Position numbers and translations under genes: made by a program. A stretch of 64,000 bases of DNA, from NCBI GenBank assembly GCA_914767715.1, contig OU612070.1, positions 327,501-391,500 on the forward strand. Reading direction: 5' to 3'. Below, one piece after another: positions 1 through 13,557 of this stretch. The notes beneath the pieces are model-generated. The model worked only from the letters and a program-made list of their open reading frames with translations, did no database searches and was not told the origin of the DNA. Origin of the DNA: Membranipora membranacea. Lineage: Eukaryota > Bryozoa > Gymnolaemata > Cheilostomatida > Membraniporidae. Every line of letters starts with the position of its first letter. The first letter of the stretch is position 1.

Positions 1-13
1 GTAATAGGCTTAC

Positions 14-253
14 CAAATCTGTTCTGATTGATCACCAGGGCTGTACACTCATATATAACTGCACTTTCTAACACTGCAGATGATCCCCCGACTATAAGAT
101 AATTCTTCTCTCTATCTACTGTAACATCTATCCCGTTCCTAGTCCACATGTACTGTATGGTGGCCCCCTCTCTAAGATGGTAGTTAATAGGACAATCTAG
201 CTTGTGAGCTTGAGGATAGTCTAAGATCATAGAGAGAGCCGCAGCCTCAAAAT
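14..253 (-). CDS. Ig-domain exon (type D), possibly last Ig exon of the left Ig gene
   Basis: A single exon encodes one Ig-like domain with the usual B-strand Cys (KLDCP), a Trp (YMWTRNG) and the F-strand YEC motif. It is bounded by an AG acceptor just above 253 and a GTAAGCC donor just below 14, both phase 1. It is nearly identical to the exon at 22022-22273 but lacks 12 bp (four codons, in frame). It lies 13 kb downstream of exon C of the left Ig gene, so belonging to that gene is an inference. It could equally belong to a gene continuing off the left edge. Confidence 0.6.
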
Positions 254-2590
254 CTACAAACAATCATGCATTGAGTAAGTGAAGGTAAGTCACTATCGGA
301 TATATCGATATCTAGAAGGCCGAGACACGGAGACAAGGTTTATTATGAGGTTCTGAAGTTCTTCTGTCAGCAATTCTAAATATTATCGGTGTGTTTAGTT
401 TAATTTTCTCCTCCTAGATTTATATTCCACACTGTACTACTTTTGCTTGTGTCATTATACCAGGGGGACCGTTATAGCCTGGATTAGGGACTTACGTTCT
501 ACCCTGTAAAATGGCCAATTTGGGCTGAGAAATTGTGAAACACAATAGGTTTCCAATTGCAACACCCATAACATACATAATGCGTGGGCAACCTTGTTTT
601 GAAAAGGCCAAAATCTGAACAGGCCGAGCAAATTTTTACGGCTTAAAGTAAAATCCAAAATGTAAGGTACGTACATTCTTTTGTAAAATTTTACATACAC
701 ATCAGTACAGCTGTGAGCAGGGTGGGTGCGATAGGGTGCTGTAAGCTCCCTCCCGCAAGAGAACATGTATTGCAAATGATTTTAATTTTTTTCAAATAAC
801 CTTCGGTGTCAAAAACTCTATCACTAGTCAAAGATAAAAATCTAAAGGTTTCTATTTGATGAATAATAATAATACTCATGCACATGATATTTTGTGAAAA
901 TCAGCATCAGTTGAGTAGGATTTTAGTTCCTCAAAATATCCATTACTGTCAAATCTCATCTTAGAATGACATAAATTGTAAAACTATCTACCAGGTGCAT
1001 CATGTCATAGACTCATAATGGTTCGAAAAGCAGTCGTCAGTTGCGAAGAATTTTGGTCCCTCAAAAAAAAAAAATCAATCAATTACATTTAATGGGCCCT
1101 TAGTAGGTCGCCAGTTAGGGCAACTTTACTCATAAAGAAATAAAAGCAAAACTTTGGCAACTTTCCCATGAGAGCAAAATTGCCTAAGGTTGACTTGTAT
1201 TTGACAGGGATTTAGTCGATATTTTGTCAGCATTTGTCAATCAACCTGGAGCAGCTGAGCAATGATTTTGACAAGTAGCTAACATAAAATGCACTGTCTG
1301 AGTGCCTGAGTGCATAATATTCATCGAAGCATAACTCTGCCTGATCATAATTACGTCAATCACATGAAGAAAAACTTGTTCTCCCATCTAATTATTATAT
1401 TGTACTTTTTCTTGTTTGCTTCTGAGGCGAAAAATTGTTATTTTATAACATAAATATACATATGTTGACCTTAATAAAAACGTGTAATGATAATTACATC
1501 ATGTAGTTAGCCGTCAATGGATGTGGCTGTCAATGTTGTGTCCTCTTTTCAGTTTCCATGATTAGTAAATGAGAATTCCCCAATAAAAGTCGCTCTAAAA
1601 CATTGAGCAAGTCAACCAAACAGTCCCATCTCCAAGTTGAGTTGCGTTTAAACCATGTCGCGATACTATCGGCCACCTATCGACCCATGGAAACTAGCTA
1701 ATTGCATTTGATGATTTCTAATGAAATTATCTCCTGGTATGAAAGTTGAACCCCAGCACATGATAATGCCAAGCTATCTGGCTCAGTTGCTGATTTGCTG
1801 CTAAATGAATGTAAAATATCCAAAACATTTAGTAGTACTATACCGCGTAAGGTCAGATATGCGGCTGCTGCTAGTATCCGTTTAGGCAAAGATGCTGTCA
1901 CTGTCAAATTCATTGCACCTGAATTTTATCTGAAGCTATCTTGCATCAATTTTTTGAGCTTCAACTATAAACAACTCAGTGAGATAAAACATACCATTGC
2001 TCAACTTTGTATTATCAAGTGAGGAGTTGTCATTTCACAACAATTCAGCTCATTCACTCTGATTGGCTGACTCTGACAAATAAACCTGGCATTTTGTTTA
2101 ACCTATTAATGACACTAGGTATAAAACACGCATCCCTTGAATCATGTAACAAGCACTAGTTCAATGACCAGGATATTACTAATCTATTGAAACTCGATGA
2201 AAACACAGTGGGCTTCCTTTCATAGCAGGATAGTCATTTAAACTCACGCTGCAAGAAGTTTAGTGTGAGAGGAACAAAAGTATTAGCTAGTAAAAATTGG
2301 CCGTGGCTGCAGTAAGATACAGTGTATTTTTGTGATGACATTCTGCGCACCTATTTACAACATGAATATCTACTCCGAGCAATACTGAGAGAAAAATAAT
2401 AATATGGCACTGCGGGGAAACTGAGAAACGCAGGCTAGAAGACGCTTTATTGAGGTGAGTGCATCCATAAAAAATAATCGATGTCATGAAGAACACACAA
2501 AGACAGTAAATATTCATTTCACACGTTGACACATTTTAAAACAGTAAAACAAGAATTAAAATTTTAGAAAAAGCTCCAGAGCTTTCACCT
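254..2590. other. Non-coding stretch, no supported gene
   Basis: Up to about 420 it continues the duplication of 22011-22450 (intron next to Ig exon D). Beyond that it is AT-rich and holds only short open frames without domains or convincing splice sites. No RNA gene or repeat array was recognised. Confidence 0.5.
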
Positions 2591-2596
2591 CTGATT

Positions 2597-3600
2597 TTAG
2601 TTCCTGCATTCGCAGGCTTTCCTCTGTTGAGTTTGTCGGCTAATGTCATGCTTCATGATGTTGCTTTTTTCCTCAACAGAGAAAGCCTGCAGCGCCCTCT
2701 GCTTTGCCTCTTTTAATGCTGGTGCTACTTGTGTCCTTTGATTTTGATAGGCTGATTTGAGAGGCCTGGAGGTTGGAGAAAGTTTCAACTGCTTCCTCAA
2801 TTGAAGAAACCGGAGAGCCTTCTCCTTGCCAACATACTTCCTCAGGATGAGCTCTAAAATTGGAGAATGAGACATCTAAACCAAAAGTAACTATCGTTAG
2901 ACAACCATTTCTTCCACTGCATGCGAGTATCACAGTTTCGACCAATATTATTTAGCTTTAAAGTTCGTTTGCTGATATGAGTTGTTTTCTGGGAGGGTGA
3001 GGGAGGTGATGCTTGGCTTTTATATCCGCGTAGGATATTTGTCAAAATTTGGTTTGCCCTACCTTATTGCGATGGTCTCTCTCTAGAAGTCTTCTTTTTA
3101 TGCACAGCTGCTGGGGTACTGGTACAAGTCGGGGTACTAAGCCCATCCATCTGATTTTCAGTCCCGATAGCTTCTGACATGTTAGACATTGGCGTCCGAA
3201 ACCCTGCCATACCTGAAGACTTTGAGCAAGCTGTAATTATAATATGTAGTAATGAGCAAGGGTGAAGCCATTATGTGTGTCATGGCTTACAAGTTAACCA
3301 TTTGCATAACATGTGATTTCAAACCAATTGATCCAGATCCCTGCAAAAATTGCACTTTTTTAATATATAATATGTTAGGTGTAATTAGGCTGATATCTCT
3401 CTTTTGCATCTCTGGATTACCTTTGTTCGCTGCTGTGTCTAACTCGGAATTTGAGGTGCTAGGCGGATCATTTTTATTTGCAGGGTCGGGGCACCTGCTC
3501 GTGTCTGGCATGACAGTTTCACTAGGTTTAAATGTAGCTTCAGTCTGATCTAAAAGGTCTGGTCGCGTTATGGCCTTGCTTCGTGTTTTAGGTGTAGCTA
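2597..3600 (-). other. Possible fragment of an unrecognised gene
   Basis: Three open stretches on the minus strand could be exons. One at about 2597-2875 is Lys/Arg/Gln-rich, starts MSHSPILELILRKYVGKEKA and ends in a stop. One lies at about 3070-3215 and is Ser/Thr/Pro-rich. One at about 3400-3607 is Ser/Thr/Asp-rich. Acceptor-like pyrimidine tracts precede some of them, but I could not make the frames join: a TAA precedes the putative donor near 3060. No domain was recognised. Low-complexity nuclear protein or degraded element are both possible. Confidence 0.25.
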
Positions 3601-3609
3601 TCACCAATG

Positions 3610-6600
3610 AAGATGTGCCTGAAATTGGAATGAAAAGTAATAGCTGTCTGAATATGACATATGGGTTTAATTATATGCTGTTAGTTTCTTCATTGCTAGT
3701 GGTTGTCACTTGCATATTGAAACAGCTGAAGGTTAGCGCTGCATGATTTCAACAACAAGCTGATGCAAAAGATTTATTTACTTAGCATGTTTGCTTAGGC
3801 AAAGGTCAACACATCCCTTCATAATGACAGTAGCAGTATTGAGATTAGTATGTGGTTTATTGTTAGAATGAATCACGTTATGTACGAGCTAGCTTGTTAG
3901 TCAACGGACAGATCATCTTTTTTTTGACGGTTCGTGATATCGGAAGGAACAAAGCAACACCATACATCAAATCGAAGGGAATTTTCTCCTGAGTAAGAAT
4001 ATCAAGGTAGTAAAGAAAAAAATTTGGGGGGCGGCCATTTTTTTAAGCAAAACAAATTTTTTTTGGACTTTTTTGGGCCTGTTTCTCCCCGGGATGATAA
4101 ATATATACTTCCAATGCCTCAAAAATATGCATTTAGATGATATTTATCCATGTTTAAAAAATAAATTCTGTATCTCTAAAAAAATCACCAAAAAAACCCT
4201 TAAACAAATTTAATTTTTGCAAAATTGTAGTTGTCTCCCCCGTTTCGGATTTTTTTCACTTTTTTGTAGTTTAACAAGGTTTTACTTCAATCAAATATTA
4301 CACAGACGGGTCATGAGCAATCTGCCATATCCCAGAAGAGGTAGAGCAGTCATAGTCACCCCAATCTGAATATACAGCCTTGTTTTAAGGTGGAAAGTCG
4401 AAGCAGACGTCGCACCCACAGCGACAAGACTGCGGCAAAAGTTCCCCCTCATATATGGCAGCGGCGAGCTTACAATCTGCATTGTGATGACCGGTAGTTG
4501 GTCGCTGTCAATTCCTCTAGATCTTTAAGAGCTGGGGGTAGTGCGGTGTATACAATCTTGCAGGCAGCCCCGGTAATCTCCCGCCGATGATCGTTGATTA
4601 CAGATGGTTCAATTTTTTTCATTCTGGCTGGGCAATCTCCCACTCGCTTGCCTAATAGTCTGAGAGACAGACAGAGGATGAATGTATCCTCTGTGCTCAT
4701 CTTTCCCTGAGAATAGTTGGTGTCTGACAGACAATATGACAGGGTATTATAATTTTTAGGTGCATGTGACTTGCACCACCGTTTCATGCAGTGCAGCTCC
4801 CTACGGGATGCAAATTTACGTTGGATCTTGAATTTGGTTTTTTTCATTTATAGAAACCTGGTACATTAATTTGATTATTATAAGATTTCGGTGAGGTTGC
4901 CAAAGAAAGCTTACATCAAGGGATTTTATATAGATTATCACCAGCTATATCTTGACCCCAAAATTCAGCAATGATTGGTCAAAACGCTAAATTAACTCTC
5001 GAAGCACTACAGCTTTAGCACACACTGGTGTAGCTGCTGAGTTGTTTAATTGTCGTTCTCCAATGATGCCAAGGCACCATTGAGCAGTTCTTAGCCTGAC
5101 TTTGAATTGCAGTCGCCCCTGTGTATTTGTCTCAATGACAACTTACGCATGATTAGCCAATTTGTTCAGCCGATGTGTGATGAAGAAACTTGTGTGAAAT
5201 GTAACAAACCACCTGGAACAAGTTTTATCCCTCCTTGCTGTCCCTCCCCCACCCAAGCATTTCACATAAAGGGCAACTCAAGCACCGAAGCAACAGCATT
5301 GCATAGTATCTCGTCTGCCATGTTATTAGATGATTGAAGACTTCTTTGCTTTGCATTTGTTCGCTGCTTCTACCAGAAAAGCTTGTCTTGCCATACTTTT
5401 AGCAATTTACATGAGCTCCATCAAGACCGTTCGTTCTTGGGAGATCGAGCAGCTTTTCACGCGGGCAGAGCTTCTTTTTTGGCATCGCCAATGAGTGCAG
5501 CTATGGCATGGTTAGCTTGTTCGGGACCTATTTCAAAGCTGCATCAGCAGATAAGTCCCCACTCTTTGCGACATAACTTTTGAATTCAATGACGGCGCAC
5601 TGCAGTTAAGGGAATATATATCAACCAATAAGGCACTTTCATTGCTAGCTCACAAAGTTTTGACAGCCATGTGTGAATGAAACTCAGAGTTTTGATACCC
5701 TCCACCGACATGTCCTGCTCTCAGAAGTATCCCATATGTGTTTAAACCATGTTCAATTGAGCACTTTAGGCCCTGCCTTGCATATTACAGAAAGATTTAG
5801 GTGATCAATAAGAATATGTTCTGAGGCAGGTACTATAAACGATTGGGTTCCTCAGTTATTTAAAAGTTCTGGGTCCGACTTTATCTCCATTTATCTTAAA
5901 TTCGAATTTACACTGCCCCTTTTATCTGTAACAGAATGATGGGATAAAATCGGAATAACAATTATACTGTTTTCAAAAATTGCCAAAAACCAAGTGTATT
6001 AATGCTAAACTGTATCATGATTTTTTATCAGCCTTTGGAATGTGTGAAACTGTGATGGTTTTTGGATTATATGGAACTTATTGAGATGTAAGGCAACGCA
6101 GATAAAGCCAGCACAAGTTTTTATAACTATTTAAAAATCAGAAAGATTTACTTCATCCCAAACCCTTTTAAGAAATCAAACATTATAAATTGAAACTTTA
6201 ATCTGCTCACAGAGAACATTTAACTCATTTAATCTAACTTCATTAGCAAACCGACACCCGTGTGTCTCCTATCAAATGTCGGCCCTGTGGAACAAACTGT
6301 CCAACAACCTGGAATACAAAAAGACTCAGGCCACCTTTGGCACTCAGGTGCTACTTCCTGTCTTGAGGTGCTGACTTTTTTCATCACGTATTTTTGCCAC
6401 ATCTCGTATGGTGTATGGACTGGTACCTCAAAAAACAAAAAACCTTAACACGCTGATTGCGCATGTTGGCCTTATCTCTGCCGCACCCAAATACATTCTA
6501 ATTTCAAAATTTTTAATTTGTTGATGAAGTTGAAAACAAACATACCAAATCTTTGAGGCATGTATTAGAATATGTTCACCTACAGGATAGAGGTGTTGTT

Positions 6601-8140
6601 GGTTCGCTGGAGAAACCTGATTATAAATCGCTTGCTTTTTGAATGCCTGGCTCTAGCGAGATCTTACTGCCATATAAAAACTGGTTTAGGAATAGGTTAC
6701 TTGACTTATAAAATACTATCTGATCTAGGCAGACTCTTTTCATTATGTATTACTGGCAGCTGTTGTTGTATTGTGCCTCAAAAGCTAGATGATCCTGATC
6801 AGACTGTGCTTGTAAATGACGACCGCACGTCTATCTGGTTTCTCTGTTGAACCTCAGTCATACTAATAGACGCTTGAAAAATTTGTCGACTCACTTTCAT
6901 TTTGTTGACAACGAAGAATATACACTTGGCCTCTCAAAAAGTTAAGGCTGACAACCAAAGACGCATCTCTTGCAGTTCATTCATTTCATACCCTACCCTA
7001 TGTAAGAGATTGCCGTGTCAGCAAACCTGGAGACGGTTTGCTTGCTTGTGTAATATTTGTAGCATTTCTTAATGTAGCTCAGTGGCCTTTTGGGACAGTG
7101 CTCTATCAAGTTGTTACTAAACTGCTGGCCTGGGGGATCCTTGTGCATTTTAACTTTCAAGACAATTCAATAAACATCGACATAAGAATAATTTGGTCAT
7201 ATCTCAGCGGTGCTACTCCAAAGACTATTCTTTTGGGATTTTGAATTTTGATGTAGGACTGCCTTGTCCGATCACAAATGTCGTTTTACCTTTTGAAGCT
7301 CTTATAATGACAGTAGGTTACTATACTTTTTTAAACAATTTTTTTAAATTAGAAACAAGGTGACATCAGACAAAAATCTTAATCTTCAAAAATCGTTCCA
7401 ATAATCAGCATTCATTGAATAGTGAAGGAAATTAATAATAACATATTTAAAATTAAGCAGAGACAAAATTATGCTCAACCATGTTAAGAAGGGTGGCAGC
7501 AAGTAATTTATTCTAAATCTACATTTGGAAAATTAATTATATTCAAAGATCGGCAAGTGAAAATGCATTTGTAATTCGCTGTCGGGACAACTCCGAATAA
7601 ATTCTTCATATTTGAAATGACCATGGCTTAAAACATATTTAAGTTTTAGTTTTGAGACTTTCAGGAAGTGAAGCAAGCTCTTTTTAGGGATCTGTCCGTT
7701 GACTATGTGCGTTGAAAGCAAAATTCCAAGTATCAGCATATCGAGGTCAACAAATCATGTGGTCTTGATTAAAAAAGTTGATTAAAATCAGATGTCATAT
7801 CACTCGCCCATCCCATCCCATCCCGAAATATTATTGCATTAATGGCGAGGCCGCAGTGCGCCAATTTGCTCTCAGTTTGCAGGCAGGTCGGAGCACACCT
7901 GGGGGCCAACCAATCCCCAGTAGAAGATGGACCTCAGATCAGCTCATAGAATTTGTTTGATGTGATCGTAGAGGGAAAACTGTTTACTAGCATTTGTAAA
8001 ATTTGTAAGATGTAGCACTTGTATTTTAAGTATTATCTTGTATGTACACTCACTGCCAGAGCATGCCATTAATTTGGGCTGTTTAACTGCCGGGCATTTA
8101 ATTAGACTGGGTTCACCCTCAGTGTCATATTCATCATTCA
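3610..8140. other. Stretch without a supported gene
   Basis: There are several open frames of 60-125 codons on both strands. The longest is on the minus strand at 4470-4847 and is basic and Cys-containing. None shows a recognisable domain or a consistent splice pattern. The 3990-4260 part is rich in A and T runs. Confidence 0.4.
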
Positions 8141-8144
8141 TTAC

Positions 8145-11100
8145 CTTGATATAATCCAGTTTGAAGACAAAGACGAGTTATGCATAGCCAGAATAGTTAG
8201 AGTATTCCTTGACATCTCAGTTGAGTATGCCAGCTGTTGAATGTGACTGAGATTAACAAGGAGGCTTCGTAATGTCCTCACATCGATTATGTCCAAAGCT
8301 GGATGATTTAGCCGCTGCTTGTCAATAAACGAGCGCAGTCTCAAGAGGGACAGTCTGGCATTGCTCCCGGATATTTCATGCTTGTTATCTAGATAAAAAG
8401 GTTAACATACATAGAGGTTTACAGTCCCAGTATATGATGTGTTGCAATTACCAGCACTATTTTGTTAATCAAGTCAGATAACGCTTTTGATAGCTTTGAC
8501 TTGATTTTGAGTTTTTTTTTATAATTAAATTGAACTTACTGCGAATTTTTGGCAGTGCCTGTTCAAGCATTGTCCTGAGAGCTGGTGGAACCACAAACAT
8601 CATCTCTATGACAATGTTAACTAAAATATATCCCAAAAAAAAAAATCTATGAACAATAGTTTTAATTGCAACATAATATAAATGGCCTAATATTTCAAAT
8701 TTCCTATATTGTTCTACCAACCTATCATTGATTTTAGGTTGTGAAGAATCTCCAGCTGCGCTACCATGTAATCTTCCACATGAACTTCTTCCTCCGAACA
8801 GAGAAGGGCTAGCGGTCGCTTGACTCCAGCTAGCTCCTTACTGAGCTGAGCCTGCAGACTAGACTTATCCGGGCCTTCTGTCTCTACATCATGATCATCA
8901 AGCTCTGTGCGTAGAGCATGAACCTATAGGTAAGATGTTGGTACATCAGTTATATTACTGAAAAATCAAGCCAATTAACAAACCCTCCATTATTATCTTA
9001 GATTAAAAAAAGAAGATGATCTTACTTAAAATGATGTTAAGAGTGACCAGCCTCCCTTACTGAAGTAGAGCTCTTGGCTGTCTTTGAGTTAAAATTAAAT
9101 AGTTTCAAAGCAAGGGTTCACTGGTACACTAATCTGCCCTGTTTTGTGTGCAAGTAATCTTGCGACCTATAGAGTTATAACATTATATGAGATAATCTCC
9201 AAAGAAGAAAAAATCACTCACATTGAGATTATCATAGGCTGATAGCTGTCCAACCAGCCTATCATTCCATCGACTTGTTTCCTGGATTACCTCCATTCTA
9301 GCACACATAGATAGATACTTAGGCTTTGTTAGATTCTGGTAGGTCAGGACAAGACGGATGTCAATGCCGCAGTGGCAGGGACGGTGGCCATTCACCTGAT
9401 TGCCTGGCTCAAATGCCCTTGCTGAAGAATCACCTTGAGAACATGAATTACGATAGAATCAGTAGCCTATCTTTATTTTCTTTCACTTTAGGATGTTTGC
9501 AACGATGATATTATGGAAAGCTAAAGCTAGCATTCGATGATGACTGATTACACAATTATTATTAGACCCTGCTATCATGATATTGATAGATATATAAACC
9601 TCTACGGCTTCAATTTCTTCTCAAGAACAAGGTATGATTTCAATTGCATGTAACTTAAATGTACCTATGCCAACTCTCATTTTTGAGTGGTAGACGATCC
9701 CTGAATGGGACACTTATTGCAGCAGAGATTTTAGATCTTCAACTCGGTAGGGTGTATAGAGCATCTGATCCTTTGTTGAGCTGTTTGATCTAGCGAAAAT
9801 ATAAATCTCTGGTCTTTCTATCAGGCTGATTATAGAATCAAGAGGCCTAAAACATGAGCAGTCCGTTAAGTATGATGTTTGAATGTGTCGATCAATGATC
9901 ATGCAATGCACAGTGTAGTGCATTGCAGTGCAGTGCATTGCAGTGCACTGTAGTGTGAAACCAGAAATTTCTATCACACTATACACCTAATAATAATTGA
10001 CTGTGATCTCCGAAACTCCCCTGAAAGTTTTCGATAACTTGTAGCCGTTGGGCTACATAGCCACTGATAGTCACCTAGTTTTAAATCGTTGACAAAAAGT
10101 CTTCATAGAGGTACAATATGCTTACTCTGCGATGTTATCATGAATGAATAGCCTCTGCAAGACACTTACTTTTTTCCGCCTTCTTTATATTCCGCAGGTG
10201 TGAGGTATACTAGAGGATCATAGATAAGTGAGAGAAGAACAAGGAAATGACTATGTGAGCCGACGGTAGAATGATCGTGCCAGACAGCAAACATACGGGA
10301 GGAAATCATTTCATTCAGCTCTTCTATACTCCGTGCATTACAATGAATACCTTAAAAATAATAACACCAAGGTTAAGACAATAAGCAAGTGATCAAGTTT
10401 CACCGTGATCACCGGTCATTTTGATGACCAGACAAATGGTAAAAACTTACAGCATCTACATCTTATCAGATTATGCAGAACATATATTTTGATACAAGAC
10501 ATGCTTTGCTGATATTTTCATTACCTCTGATGTTGACTTGTGTGTAAATTTATGTAGCTGGTAAAAATACAGTTAAATGTTTATTGACTGATCAAACCTA
10601 CCCTTTATACGTAACTGTTTTATAACTTCATCTATGTCATCAGCTGCGTTAAAATGATTGCGGTGCAGCCCTAGGCTTAGATGCTGGTGAAGAAGCTTAT
10701 CAAGAATTTTCTGCATACCGTATGCTCGCCCTTCAGTTGTGATACTGTGTTTTTCTAGCTCTCCTCCTTCTCCTACCTTCAAACACTCAACAGTGATCGG
10801 GACAATGGGGACGCCGATATCAAGCTCCCCTCGTGAAATCTTGTCCCTTGTCTCTTGTTTCAGCTGGTCTCTGGTAGGAAAGTGCTGTCAATAGAAACTT
10901 GGCCCAATCTAAGTCGAGCATCCTTTTCCCACGCCTTTGCCTTCTGTTCTCCTTGTCCGGTTGCTCAAATATCCCCTCATCAATGGCAAATTATTTGAGT
11001 ATCTGATTGCCATGACGCTATTTTTCCATTTGTCAAGAATACAGGGAAATTCCTAGCTAACTCAGAGAAGTTTGGTCTGCCATTAGCTTCTATTGTTGCC

Positions 11101-11617
11101 TCTATGTGTTCTTTTGTTAGTTCCCTATCAAACACATAGTTTTCTGATTTTTGCTCATAGATCGGCCTAGTGTTTTCACACTTTACGAGTGCAACTTCTC
11201 TCCTAAGATTTTGCATTGTTCTCATGGAAACGTTATGTGCCATGGCAGCAGCATGTGCGCTTTCAACTGCGATTTGACCGACCACAGCTAAAGCTCCCCT
11301 AATTATCTCCTCTCTCTCTGTGTTTTCTATTCGTGGAGGTAGGGCTGGTCCATCTGGAACTTGGCTGCCAAATGCAATAGCATTTCTTTTTAACTTTCCA
11401 TAGACATATGTATGAGTCTCAGTCATACATTCCGAGCAGTTTTGGTATTGATGTTTGTGTTTCTCATCATTAGAAAGCCGATCCCATGCAAGTAAGTCAA
11501 AATGACTGAGAAAACCGTCTCTTTCTCTATTGGTGTAGGACAACCTATAAAAAATTTGCTCACAGTGTTGATTTTGAGCTGCCCATCTAATCTAGTGAAA
11601 GGTTTTTGGTGTTGCAA
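8145..11617 (-). pseudogene. Broken multi-exon gene of an uncharacterised, probably multicopy family
   Basis: Exons read right to left are about 10795-11617, 10577-10790 (contiguous with it), 10170-10350, 9710-9850, 9222-9437, 8722-8923, 8540-8605 and 8145-8388. The junctions between 10577 and 9710, and all those from 9222 down to 8145, keep frame (for example KQLRIKG joins IHCNARSIEELNEM). Visible motifs include MFAVWHDHST, SLIERPEIYIFARS, FEPGNQVNGHRPCHCG and LEILHNLKSMI. I recall this combination from hypothetical proteins that occur in many copies in cnidarian and sponge genomes. That is memory, not a search, and no function is known to me. Three frame breaks are seen: a stop near 10980, a shift near 10880-10895 and an in-frame TAA at about 9712, after which the frame stays open. 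It is probably a transposon-derived or dead gene; where it ends below 8145 is unclear. Confidence 0.5.
9903..9957. repeat. Short tandem repeat built on GCATTGCAGT
   Basis: About five imperfect copies of a 10-bp unit with TGCA cores lie in an intron of the broken gene. Confidence 0.6.
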
Positions 11618-11639
11618 TATTGATTTTTTGGTATCATTA

Positions 11640-13320
11640 ATCTGAACAAGTTGAATTAACTTAGATGGCAGCTAAAACGATGTGCTCACCTGTTATGAAG
11701 ATATCCACGGTTGTCTTTTTTGCTTCAAGTGTAGTTACTCTCAGTTAAATCTTTCACCATATCTCGAAATGCCCGCATTGTCGCCACATAATCAATGTAT
11801 TCTGAGAAATTGTGATACAAAATGGTCTGCCCAAATCCACACAGGGGGGTTGGATGGCGCCCATTATGTTTAAGTTTGTAAAATCCAATTATTCAGTGAA
11901 AATTACAGAACAGTATTTTCTCAGACTTTTACAATTTTTCTAGCTACAGTCTCTGTTCATTTTGGAGGGAAATCAGCTCAGTTTTCCTATCTTTTTCTGC
12001 TAATTTTATTAGTGCTCATGCTGCTCTCTCGGCCTATCAAACACCAAAGTTTTGGCTTTTAATATGGAGAATTTGTGACAACAAATCTTTGTTTGTAAAT
12101 GCGGCTAAATTATTTGATAGCTTATGAGCCGGTGAGAAGAGCAGAAAAACACATCTTGCAACAATTTGTTTTCGTTAGATGCTTCAGCTGCAATTTATTA
12201 GTTATTTTTGGCAGCAAGGTGCTATTTAACTTCCTTTCATAGATTTCATTATATGCCTGTGGTTAGTAATACCAAAGTTTATAATGTTAGGTTGTACAGT
12301 TTTCATCAGTTATGTGGATGGGTGCGATCATTTCTAAATCACATAGGCAGGGGTGGATAAGAGAACCAAGCCCCCTGATTGTATGCCTCACATGTACAGC
12401 ACAATTATAGCTGGTGATTACTGATTATAAAGTACAGCACTGAAATATCAATACAATAATGTTTTTTGCAACATAAAAAAGTTATTTATAAATACTAACT
12501 CAGAGTTATTTTATAGCAGTGGTACAGGTTTATAATCCACCCCTTTAGATAATAAAGTTCAGCCAAATAAAAACAGCTGAGCGTCGATGACTGATTTTTA
12601 ATCATGTTTTATTTGTTTCCTCAGTTCAATACTAACTTATTTCTTAACCGCTTATAACTGGGATTCATTTAAGCACTAACTATAACCAGAAAAAAGAATG
12701 GTGCTTGTACCTCACAAAGAACTTTTTAAATTTGTCCCCGAAAGCGTAGTGTTGATAATTATAGAATTACCCATCTTTATGCTCCTGGATTTTTTCAGTA
12801 TCGACACGGACCCTATTTTTCTAAAAACCCACAAAAAAAATAAGTCCCCTATCATTATTTTGACTCCAGGGTCCACAGTTTTATTAGACATCCTGATTTT
12901 AGTTGCAAGCAAGAGCAGATAATTGCCGATTTTTATCTCACTGAGAAAGTTTGAACGACAGCTGTTGGTTGTGAAAAGTTAATAAGCTATGAAAAGCTGC
13001 TATTCAAATATTATTTCATTTGTTAATTTGCCCGAGTATGAAAATCCGTTATTTTGTTATATAGTATTTAGTACGAGAACAGTCTCTCACATCTATATGT
13101 GCTACCAAACATCACCAAAACCAAAATTTTCTGAATATGTTTTTGAGGGAGCGATTTATAATGCTTTTTTTTATTTCAAACCTCTATTTGGAAGCGACGC
13201 TGTGATATAGTTTTGTAGAATTGCTTGAAATTCTAAAGCTGCAAATGTCTACAAACTCTCCACTTCGGTGGAAATTCAACAAACAGTGTAATGAACATAA
13301 AGCGTGCTATTCATATCATG
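11640..13320. other. Non-coding stretch, no supported gene
   Basis: AT-rich, with only short open frames lacking splice context or domains. No RNA gene was seen. Confidence 0.45.
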
Positions 13321-13322
13321 AC

Positions 13323-13413
13323 TAGAACAAGTTTGATCCAATTTGCCTGCATAGTAGTTGCAGTGGACACAGCGGCGTAACCAGTGGAGGGGAGCAACTC
13401 GAAATGCAGGCAA
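13323..13413. mobile_element. Diverged copy of the TAGAACAAGTTTGATCC MITE family
   Basis: It begins with the same inverted-repeat end as the copies at 15187, 17078 and 32613 and ends with the matching TGCAGGCAAAT. The outer right end is decayed and no clean target duplication was seen. Confidence 0.55.
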
Positions 13414-13557
13414 ATGTACCTAATGCTGCTGCTCCATGGTCTAATCAGGGTGGACCAAAGTCCACAATCAGCATACTGACTCTGAGTAAAATGATATAAC
13501 TACAAAATAGATGAGCTAAGTCAAGGGGTGAGTTCAGTGAAGAATAATATAACTTAC

